A DNA stretch of 42,235 bases from Aureispira sp964404215 (GTDB lineage: Bacteria; Bacteroidota; Bacteroidia; Chitinophagales; Saprospiraceae), in contig CAYOJF010000043.1 of NCBI GenBank assembly GCA_964404215.1, positions 1 to 42,235 of the forward strand. The letters are read 5' to 3'. Below the pieces are notes generated by a model. That model did no database searches, was not told where the DNA came from, and saw only the letters and a list, made by a program, of their open reading frames with translations. Below, in pieces: positions 35,315 to 42,235 of the stretch (its first letter is position 1; every line of letters starts with the position of its first letter). The position numbers and the translations under genes are program-made.

Positions 35315-35773
35315 CTACTCTTGCCAGTCAGCCAAAAGTTGCTCTAAGATTTGAGGGTTCTTTTTGAGATAGTAATGCCAATAATAACTGGCAAAAAATA
35401 CAATCTTGCTACCAAATTTCCCTGGCTGATGAAAATGTACCGTTACTTTTTTGAAAAACAATACTTTGGTTTCTTCCACTTTCGCAATAGAGTCAAATGT
35501 ATATTGATACGAATTTTTAAAATTAGACACATAAAGATGGGTAGTGTCCATAGCGACCCACTTGATAGCACCAAAGAATAAGTAATAAATAGCGATAAAA
35601 GAAAGAGCAAAAGACAATACCATCAGTCGAGCCGATAGAGGGGTAAAAGGCTCTCCAATATTCTCTAAATCTATTCTAAACATCATCACGGTTGCTCCTA
35701 TCAGAAAACAAGATAAAAAAGCAGGTAAGAGAAGCTTGAGGGATAAAGTCCACTTAGAAGATACAACTTGCAT
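35315..35773 (-). CDS. Small membrane protein, two helices plus PH-like tail
   Basis: A 152-residue protein with two membrane helices (about 12-32 and 48-70). A cytosolic beta-rich tail follows (AMDTTHLYVSNFKNSYQYTF, SIAKVEETKVLFFKKVTVHF), resembling a bacterial PH-like fold. It ends in a helix (LLADWQE). No family is certain. A hairpin with a T-run on the minus strand lies at 35801-35829 just upstream. Confidence 0.65.
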   Translation of the reverse strand: MQVVSSKWTLSLKLLLPAFLSCFLIGATVMMFRIDLENIGEPFTPLSARLMVLSFALSFIAIYYLFFGAIKWVAMDTTHLYVSNFKNSYQYTFDSIAKVEETKVLFFKKVTVHFHQPGKFGSKIVFFASYYWHYYLKKNPQILEQLLADWQE

Positions 35774-35798
35774 AAAATGAATTAGGTCTTATTGAATA

Positions 35799-35840
35799 AA
35801 AAAAGACATCCAACTAATAGCTGAATGTCTTACAAAAGTA
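35799..35840 (-). promoter_or_regulatory. Promoter-like box and terminator-like hairpin before the small membrane protein gene
   Basis: Minus-strand TACTTTTG (35833-35840) fits TAnnTTTG. Immediately downstream, arms AAGACAT and ATGTCTT form a hairpin followed by TTTTTTT (minus strand), between this box and the ATG. It may terminate upstream transcription or attenuate this gene. Confidence 0.35.
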
Positions 35841-36022
35841 CATTTTTTTTCTAGGAATAATGGAATTCTTGTTACCTGCATATTGAAAATATACCAGAGA
35901 TTCCCTATTATTAAATCCTAATTAAACCTGGTTGTTTTCTATTTCAGGACAAAAAAATAATTCCCCTACTTCAATACAATGAATTTACTAACATAAAAAA
36001 CATACTACATGCATTTTATTAA

Positions 36023-36137
36023 AAAAAGCAAAGGAAGAACGTCTCCCCCCCTTACTAGCTACATAAGGACCATCACTCTGACTACTACAAAAGAGTGAAG
36101 TCCTTCTCTAGCTGAATTTTAGTTTACTGTATAATCA
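36023..36137. repeat. 115-bp repeat, copy 1
   Basis: Identical to 36348-36462. It contains a nested hairpin (AAGGAC ... CACTCT ... AGAGTG ... GTCCTT) and, on the minus strand, four codons (LIIQ) plus stop identical to the end of the large T9SS gene. It is preceded by three further codons (LFE) after an in-frame stop, so it looks like a decayed 3' end of a related gene. The rest of 35841-36022 is AT-rich with nothing recognisable. Confidence 0.7.
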
Positions 36138-36192
36138 GTTCAAATAGTTAAGCTATTACTTTTATTATACTTAACCTATATCATAAATTTGT

Positions 36193-36247
36193 AAAAAGCA
36201 AAGGAAGAACGTCTCCCCCCCTTACTAGCTACATAAGGACCATCACT
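36193..36247. repeat. 115-bp repeat, copy 2 truncated at gap
   Basis: The first 55 bases of the 115-bp repeat, ending flush with the 100-N gap. The first 55 bases after the gap are identical, so copies 2 and 3 may be one real copy. Confidence 0.8.
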
Positions 36248-36347
36248 NNNNNNNNNNNNNNNNNNNNNNNNNNNNNNNNNNNNNNNNNNNNNNNNNNNNN
36301 NNNNNNNNNNNNNNNNNNNNNNNNNNNNNNNNNNNNNNNNNNNNNNN
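36248..36347. other. Assembly gap (100 N)
   Basis: A fixed-size scaffold gap flanked on both sides by the same 55 bases. Confidence 0.97.
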
Positions 36348-36462
36348 AAAAAGCAAAGGAAGAACGTCTCCCCCCCTTACTAGCTACATAAGGACCATCA
36401 CTCTGACTACTACAAAAGAGTGAAGTCCTTCTCTAGCTGAATTTTAGTTTACTGTATAATCA
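36348..36462 (-). terminator. 115-bp repeat, copy 3, with the terminator of the T9SS gene
   Basis: It overlaps the last four codons and stop of the T9SS gene (36449 onward). The nested stems AAGGAC/GTCCTT and CACTCT/AGAGTG (36390-36430) come after the stop codon on the minus strand and are followed by G- and T-rich sequence, so it probably serves as the terminator. Confidence 0.55.
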
Positions 36463-39400
36463 ACTTGAAGGTTTTAAGTAAAACTCCTTCCCTTTGTACT
36501 CGAACCGTATAGTTCGCTGCAGGCAATCCGTTCGTATCCAATGATATAAATTGTTGTTTAGATACTATTTTATCCAATATCACTTGTCCTACATTATCAA
36601 AAACGGTTACTTGTATTACCTCCTCTGGCAACTCTTGCAATTCAATTGTTACTTGATTGGTAGCTGGATTAGGATAAAGTGTAATTTTATCCACTTTTCC
36701 TTTGACTTCTAGAGCTCTTACGACGGAATAGCTGTAAGAACCATCATAGTCAATTTGCTTGATTCGGAAATAATGTACCCCTTTCACCAAATTAGGTACT
36801 TTATACTGATAGTACTGAGTCAATATAGTCGTACCAGATCCTGTTACTGTTCCAATTGTTTCAAAGACAGGAGTTCCTGTAGTTGGTGCAGCATGCTCGA
36901 CTTCAAAACGGTCATTATTCAACTCTGTCGCAGTCGACCAAGCCAATTGTCCTAGATTAGTCCCTTTCAGTGCAGCATCAAAGGATAGAAACTCTACTGG
37001 CAAATCAATTACTATAATACTATAGTCTTCTACTTCTCCATTGGTACGTGCTCCCCCTGCATCTGTTGCAGCAAAGGCATCATCATCTGCACGTAAACGA
37101 ACATTAACCGTATCTGTTCCATTATATCCAGCTGGTACACTAACCGTAACTACCGCCACTGCTGGACTAGCTGTTACTCGAGAACCATTATAAAATTGTT
37201 CATAAGTACCATCATTGTCCCAATCAATCCAAAGACCATAATACACTACGTCTGGTTGGCTAGAATTCACCGTAATATTCAAATCAAAAGTCGTTCCTCC
37301 TAGTACTCCTGTAGGGAATTCGCCAGAGTTGTTACCAACAGTGATTCCATCATCAAAATTATCCATTGCCAAGGTTGCATTTTCAAAGTTGGTCTGCATC
37401 CCTACCCATACATCCGTAGTACCATCTAGTGCATTGTTACCATCTACATCTAACATAGCTCGGTGCCATGCAACAGGATAAACTGCTGGAGCATCTCCAT
37501 AATCTTTATTGACTTCTAGTATCGTAATGTATACTGTAGCCGTATCACAGGCTTGAGGCACACCATTATCACAAACACTATACAGAAATTCATCATTTCC
37601 AACAAAGTTAGGATCATTAGGTGTGTAAGTGTAGGATCCATCTGGATTCAACACTAATGCACCATTCGTTGGACCAGTTACAAGACTTACTCCACCTACT
37701 TGGCTATCCCCCTCTACATCACTGTCATTAATCAGTACATTACCAGCTAAAACATCTCCTTGATCAATCAGCCCATTATCATCATTAGCATTAGTAGTGT
37801 TGATTACCAGTTCAGGTAATACCTGTATAGTAACCGTAGTCATTTCACAAATTGGAGGGGTAGCTGTGTCACAAGCAGTGTACTCGTAAACTACCTCTCC
37901 TGTAAAACCTGATGAAGGTGTGAATGTGTACGTGCCATCAGGATTTTGTGTAATAATTCCTGCATCTGTTACCGGATTACCATTAGCATCTATTCCCCCT
38001 GTAGGAACTGGACTTCCTAGAGGTGCATTAGTATCAAAAAGACCATCTCCATTAGTATCTATACCAATAGTACCTACTACAGTCAGAGGATCTCCATCAG
38101 GATCGGTATCATTTGCTAACACTTGCCCTGCTACTGGATTAGTACCATTCGTACTATTTACATCTGGTATTGCATTGACAGCTCCATTACTAGTTGTTGG
38201 TGGAGCCGCTACTGCAATAGTAACGGTAGCCGTATCACAAGCTACTGGAGTACCATCATCGCAAACTTCATAGATATAAATAACCTCTCCAATAAACCCT
38301 GCCGTTGGGATAAATGTATAAGTCCCATTAGGATTTAATATCAAAGAACCTGCATTTGTATTTGGTGTTCCATCTTGATTAACTCCTGCTACAATAGTAG
38401 ATACACCTATTGGCACTAAGGCATCAGGTACACCATCTCCATCCGTATCTATTGTCATACCTGTTATGCTCTGATTATCTCCTTCTAGATCAAAATCATT
38501 AGCCAATACCTGTCCATTGACAGTTACTCCTACTGGAGTCGTATTGATATTATCAATGGCATAAGTAGTATTGATTTCTCTCCAATCACTTTCTCTCGTA
38601 TTAGGGTTATCATTATTAGGATGTGAACTTCCTTGTTGTCCACTATTAGTTGGGTCTGTATTGACAATGTTGTTATCAAAACCATCAAGTAAACCATCTC
38701 CATCACTATCTACTAATCCGCCAATACCTGAACCCGCATTAGGGGCATCATTCCCATCTACTACACCATCTCCATTTGCATCATGTCCTTCTAATGAATC
38801 AGGGTCACCATCATTATCCGAATCTGTATCCACATTATCAGGAGTTCCATCTCCATCTGTATCCACAGGATCAATTCCTGACCCTGCTCCACCAAAGATA
38901 GCATCATCACTATCATAGGCATCATCTATTCCATCTCCATCTGTATCGTTACCATCTGGAGCTACATAGCCTACAGTAGGTTGTCCTTCAGTATTATCTA
39001 CTATACCATCATTATCCACATCTATATCTAACCAGTCAGGATGATTATCACCATCTGTATCATCATTCGGATAATCATCAGGAGCTCCATCTCCATTGGC
39101 ATCTACTCCCGTAGGAGTCGTTGCATTTCCTGTATTCTCTGCTATACCATCATTGCCAACATCCCCATCTACNNNNNNNNNNNNNNNNNNNNNNNNNNNN
39201 NNNNNNNNNNNNNNNNNNNNNNNNNNNNNNNNNNNNNNNNNNNNNNNNNNNNNNNNNNNNNNNNNNNNNNNNGCATTTCCTGTATTCTCTGCTATACCAT
39301 CATTGCCAACATCCCCATCTACTACGTCATTGAAGCCATCTCCATCCGAATCTACAAAGTTGTCTGCTATACCATCTCCATCCGAATCTGTTCCACTTGA

Positions 39401-40681
39401 CTCTACCACATCTGGAATTCCATCTCCATCCGAATCCAAATCTAATTGATTGAGGATACCATCTCCATCTGGATCACCTTCTGGATAACTATCTGGTACT
39501 CCATCTCCATTTGTATCTGCTCCTGTCGTCTGCTGGGCATTTCCTGTATTTTCTGCTATACCATCATTCCCAACATCCCCATCTACTACATCATTAAAGC
39601 CATCTCCATCCGAATCTACAAAGTTGTCTGCTATACCATCTCCATCCGAATCTGTTCCACCTGCCTCTACCACATCTGGGATACCATCATTATCAGAGTC
39701 TAAATCCAGATAATCCGGAATACCATCATTATCTATATCATTATTCGCTATAGCTGTTCCTCCATTATTCGTATCATAAATATCCGAAAGACCATCATTA
39801 TCTGTATCTACAAAATTATCAACTATACCATCTCCATCTACATCTACCCCTCCTGCTTCGACTATATCCGGAATACCATCGTTGTCAGAGTCCAAATCGA
39901 GATAATCTGGAATACCGTCATTATCTGTATCGCATGTCGGTTCTTTAAATCTTAACTCATCTAAACCTATATACTCTGCATCTAAACAAGTTGTTCCTGC
40001 ATTACCTATTTGTCTATTTGTTACATTTTCTGTCTTAATTGAAATATATGCCAAATCGGATAATACTACACTTAATCCAGATGTCCATGAAGCTGGATTT
40101 AAATCTAAAGATATCGTATGCCAATTACCTGTATTTACAAAAGCTGATACATTTATATCACGCTCTACTTGAGCTCCTGTACCATTTCGCAGCACAACTT
40201 TCATCAAACTTGTGGATATTGATCCTCCGCTATAAACACCATTAATCCAAGTAAACTCTAGTTGACCTCCTAATACATGAGACAAGTTAGTATTTATATC
40301 TACAGTATTCTCAAAATATATATTACCTGCCGTTACATCTGTCCATATAACATAATTAGAACTTGATGGAGGCGACGGCACACTAGAAAAATTACACCCT
40401 CCATTCGTTGTTGTACCTGACGCAGAATGAGTGAGTGAACCTTCAAAAGAAGATGTGTTATTATTATCCGCAACCCATCCTTCATTACTCGCATCAAAAG
40501 TAATTGTGTATCCTGGTAATCCAGATGGCAGAATACTACATTCATCAACATCTGGTATACCGTCATTATCATTATCTAGATCTATAGCATCTGGTACTCC
40601 ATCACCATCTATATCCTGAGCTACAACCGTCGCCACTAGCATAGGAGAGAAAAATAAAAGTAGACTAATAAAAAAATTCAT
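36449..40681 (-). CDS. T9SS-exported thrombospondin-3/cadherin-like/GEVED surface protein
   Basis: A 1410-codon frame, including 34 unknown residues at a gap. The signal peptide ends TVVAQ. The first calcium-binding thrombospondin type 3 repeat (DIDGDGVPDAIDLDNDNDG) is followed by a jelly-roll-like domain (about 50-245). A long array of DSDGDGIPD-type loops runs to about 730. Three cadherin-like/Ig-like units follow, with the 'VLANDxDxxGD' and 'NPDGTYTFTP' motifs (about 735-1085). A GEVED domain (WIDWDNDGTYEQF ... GEVEDYSI) comes next, then LPVEFLSFDA and a type A T9SS sorting domain in the last 77 residues (ITLYPNPATNQ ... KTFKLIIQ). A calcium-stiffened surface protein is expected. The copy number of the thrombospondin repeats near the gap is uncertain. 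It is divergent from the helical protein at 40962. Confidence 0.88.
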   Translation of the reverse strand: MNFFISLLLFFSPMLVATVVAQDIDGDGVPDAIDLDNDNDGIPDVDECSILPSGLPGYTITFDASNEGWVADNNNTSSFEGSLTHSASGTTTNGGCNFSSVPSPPSSSNYVIWTDVTAGNIYFENTVDINTNLSHVLGGQLEFTWINGVYSGGSISTSLMKVVLRNGTGAQVERDINVSAFVNTGNWHTISLDLNPASWTSGLSVVLSDLAYISIKTENVTNRQIGNAGTTCLDAEYIGLDELRFKEPTCDTDNDGIPDYLDLDSDNDGIPDIVEAGGVDVDGDGIVDNFVDTDNDGLSDIYDTNNGGTAIANNDIDNDGIPDYLDLDSDNDGIPDVVEAGGTDSDGDGIADNFVDSDGDGFNDVVDGDVGNDGIAENTGNAQQTTGADTNGDGVPDSYPEGDPDGDGILNQLDLDSDGDGIPDVVESSGTDSDGDGIADNFVDSDGDGFNDVVDGDVGNDGIAENTGNXXXXXXXXXXXXXXXXXXXXXXXXXXXXXXXXXXVDGDVGNDGIAENTGNATTPTGVDANGDGAPDDYPNDDTDGDNHPDWLDIDVDNDGIVDNTEGQPTVGYVAPDGNDTDGDGIDDAYDSDDAIFGGAGSGIDPVDTDGDGTPDNVDTDSDNDGDPDSLEGHDANGDGVVDGNDAPNAGSGIGGLVDSDGDGLLDGFDNNIVNTDPTNSGQQGSSHPNNDNPNTRESDWREINTTYAIDNINTTPVGVTVNGQVLANDFDLEGDNQSITGMTIDTDGDGVPDALVPIGVSTIVAGVNQDGTPNTNAGSLILNPNGTYTFIPTAGFIGEVIYIYEVCDDGTPVACDTATVTIAVAAPPTTSNGAVNAIPDVNSTNGTNPVAGQVLANDTDPDGDPLTVVGTIGIDTNGDGLFDTNAPLGSPVPTGGIDANGNPVTDAGIITQNPDGTYTFTPSSGFTGEVVYEYTACDTATPPICEMTTVTIQVLPELVINTTNANDDNGLIDQGDVLAGNVLINDSDVEGDSQVGGVSLVTGPTNGALVLNPDGSYTYTPNDPNFVGNDEFLYSVCDNGVPQACDTATVYITILEVNKDYGDAPAVYPVAWHRAMLDVDGNNALDGTTDVWVGMQTNFENATLAMDNFDDGITVGNNSGEFPTGVLGGTTFDLNITVNSSQPDVVYYGLWIDWDNDGTYEQFYNGSRVTASPAVAVVTVSVPAGYNGTDTVNVRLRADDDAFAATDAGGARTNGEVEDYSIIVIDLPVEFLSFDAALKGTNLGQLAWSTATELNNDRFEVEHAAPTTGTPVFETIGTVTGSGTTILTQYYQYKVPNLVKGVHYFRIKQIDYDGSYSYSVVRALEVKGKVDKITLYPNPATNQVTIELQELPEEVIQVTVFDNVGQVILDKIVSKQQFISLDTNGLPAANYTVRVQREGVLLKTFKLIIQ
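39173..39272. other. Assembly gap (100 N) inside the T9SS gene
   Basis: A fixed-size gap in the thrombospondin repeat array. The 50 bases before it (39123-39172) equal the 50 after it (39273-39322). Gap plus one copy is 150 bases, so the reading frame is kept whether or not they are merged. Confidence 0.97.
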
Positions 40682-40961
40682 AATATTTAGTGTTTGTTTT
40701 TAGAAATAAAAATATTATCAACCCTTCGAATCTTTTGGAATTCAAAATCGTGGTGACATATTTTCATGCCACAAATATCATGAAATCTCCTTTCATTTTT
40801 TTCTAAAAAAAAGTATTTTTATCAAATTCAAAAACACTCAAAAACACACAAACCATTCATTACCAATAAAATACCCTTTACAAATAAAGAAAATTCTTTT
40901 TTTTTAGACACAAAAATATTTTCCCTATCTTAGTAAATTTCAGTAGATTTGTACAAAAAGT
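40682..40961. other. Divergent AT-rich intergenic region
   Basis: 280 bases between the T9SS gene (-) and the helical protein (+). TAGATTTG (40944-40951) fits a + strand -7 box just before the ATG at 40962 and would give a nearly leaderless message. TATTTTTG on the minus strand (40911-40918) could serve the T9SS gene with a long leader. No -33 TTG was seen for the + box. Confidence 0.4.
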
Positions 40962-42235
40962 ATGGAGAAATTATTTGCTCTAATAAAAGCATTAGAGAAA
41001 GAGGAGAAAAGAGTGTTTAAACGTTATGCTCAAGGTTTAGGCAAAAAGAATAATGATCGTTATATCTTAATTTTTGATGCCATTAATGCACAAGAAATTT
41101 ATAATGAAGAGGCTATCAAAGAAGAGTTGGCGAATGTGGTAGATTTGAAATATTGGAGTAATACAAAAAAGACCGTTTATCAATTAATTTTGAAAAGTGT
41201 TCGAGTATTAGAAAAAGAGGAAGATGCTGCATCTAAAATACTAAACGGACTAAAAGACATTGCTTTTTTATACAAAAAAGAACTCTACAAAGAAACCCTG
41301 AAAGAGATAAAGAAAGTAAAGAAAATAGCCCTTACCTACCAACAAAATAAATATCTGCCAATCATCAATCAATGGGAAATAGATTTAGAAGGCCCTATCT
41401 TTAACTTTGCAAACTGGGAAAAATCTACTTTAGAACAATGGATGATAGACACCGAGCAATATCAAAGTCAATTGAACCGTGATATTGAATATAGTGTCCT
41501 GCGACACACTTTAGCTTTTTGGAGAGTAGCTAAGTATAAGAATACCGATTCTAATAAGAAGGATAAGGCAGCAACTATAGCACGTATAAAAGCCTCTCCT
41601 CTATTGGCTATAGCTTATGAGAGGTTGAGTTTTCGTTCTCGACTCAAAAAAAGAGGTTTGTTAACTGAAATTTATCATTTAGAGGGAGCTATCAAAAAAA
41701 TGGTATTGCTATCCATAGAGCAAGTCAATGACTATAATGCTCACCCTCCCACACTAGAAAATGAATTCCCAATCTATTTTAGATATCTACAGTTTGCCAT
41801 TCGATACTGCAATCGTTTATCTATGTGGGAAGAACTGGATCAGTTACTGGTCTTGCAAAAACAACTTGTTATTCCTAAAAAAGTACCTGGAATGCAAATT
41901 TCTAAAAACTTTACTCTGCTTGAAGTCTATTTGCGTCAAGGGCATTTTGATACCAATATCAAACAAGTTGACGCCATTAGACAACATCTACTTAAATATC
42001 AGGAAGTAACTACTGATATTCCTATTCCCATTTTTTACTATAGATTAGCCCTCTTTTATTTTGGAGCTAAAATATATGCTAGTTGCTCTGTATTCCTAAA
42101 TCATATCTTACGCTCACCTCATATTGAAGCCACTTTCAAAACAGCTGTATTAATACTTGAATCTGTCACTATTCTGGAGCAAAAAGAATTTATATTATTG
42201 GAGTCTAAACTGAAAGGACTCTATTATTTTTTCAA
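40962..42235 (+). CDS. Cytosolic all-helical protein, unknown function (3' end beyond window)
   Basis: At least 424 codons, open to the window edge, with no signal peptide or membrane segment. MEKLFALIKALEKEEKRVFK opens the protein, then RYILIFDAINAQEIYNEEAI and a KKTVYQLILKSVRVLEKEED segment. I recognise this 'EKR.FK.(Y/F)A ... Y..(L/I)FDAI ... Y.E...K' pattern as a recurrent uncharacterised Bacteroidota family that looks TPR-like. The rest is amphipathic helices. It is divergent from the T9SS surface protein gene, mirroring 16693-21033. It is not a close copy of the 494-residue protein, but the size class, helical make-up and position are alike. Confidence 0.75.
   Translation, partial: MEKLFALIKALEKEEKRVFKRYAQGLGKKNNDRYILIFDAINAQEIYNEEAIKEELANVVDLKYWSNTKKTVYQLILKSVRVLEKEEDAASKILNGLKDIAFLYKKELYKETLKEIKKVKKIALTYQQNKYLPIINQWEIDLEGPIFNFANWEKSTLEQWMIDTEQYQSQLNRDIEYSVLRHTLAFWRVAKYKNTDSNKKDKAATIARIKASPLLAIAYERLSFRSRLKKRGLLTEIYHLEGAIKKMVLLSIEQVNDYNAHPPTLENEFPIYFRYLQFAIRYCNRLSMWEELDQLLVLQKQLVIPKKVPGMQISKNFTLLEVYLRQGHFDTNIKQVDAIRQHLLKYQEVTTDIPIPIFYYRLALFYFGAKIYASCSVFLNHILRSPHIEATFKTAVLILESVTILEQKEFILLESKLKGLYYFF

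Noticed and set aside
38571..38918. Ser/Pro-rich + strand frames opposite the thrombospondin repeats
   Set aside because: They are antisense of the Asp/Gly repeats and carry no known domain or start signal.

Overview
The window looks like chromosomal DNA of an AT-rich member of the Bacteroidota, most likely a Saprospira/Aureispira-type relative; the lineage is inferred. The evidence is: C-terminal type IX secretion (T9SS) sorting domains on two secreted proteins; an outer-membrane carboxypeptidase-regulatory/plug/beta-barrel protein; a propeller-Y_Y_Y hybrid histidine kinase; WG-repeat, DUF4476, DUF2167 and DUF975 proteins; several lipoproteins; TAnnTTTG-type -7 promoter boxes; and a lack of obvious Shine-Dalgarno sequences. 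No rRNA, tRNA, CRISPR array, phage gene or intact transposase was seen.

Layout. 1-5.6 kb (+): end of a short repeat element, a TonB-receptor-like outer-membrane barrel, two paralogous DUF975 membrane proteins and a two-domain lipoprotein. 5.9-18.2 kb (-): a 1232-residue hybrid sensor kinase, a 1850-residue barrel protein carrying 16 Ig-like repeats, a His/Gly-rich DUF4476 protein and a 494-residue helical cytosolic protein. 18.5-22.2 kb (+): a T9SS-exported protein with SprB-like, Kazal, dockerin-like and cohesin-like parts, then a lipoprotein. 22.3-24.7 kb (-): two family-2 glycosyltransferases around an assembly gap. 25.2-27.3 kb (+): a small membrane protein, a DinB-like protein and biotin synthase. 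27.4-29.7 kb: DUF2167 protein (-), rhodanese lipoprotein (-), RpiB (+), lipocalin-like lipoprotein (+). 29.8-40.7 kb (-): a WG-repeat protein, a large lipoprotein, a small membrane protein and a thrombospondin-type-3/cadherin-like/GEVED protein with a T9SS tail. 40.96 kb to the end (+): a second helical cytosolic protein, cut by the window edge.

Most of the window serves the cell envelope and surface; the recognisable metabolic genes are bioB and rpiB. The most interesting recurring pattern is that each T9SS-exported multidomain protein is divergent from a cytosolic, all-helical protein of unknown function (16693-21033 and 36449-42235). I treat this as a candidate uncharacterised surface-protein/partner arrangement. 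Other points of interest are a barrel with a 16-unit Ig stalk that shows recent internal duplication, small inverted-repeat (MITE-like) elements at 1-45, 15616-15776, 33392-33467 and 35044-35211, and three N-gaps that are flanked by or linked to 50-55 bp exact duplicates and should be treated as assembly joins. Convergent gene ends usually share strong hairpin terminators.
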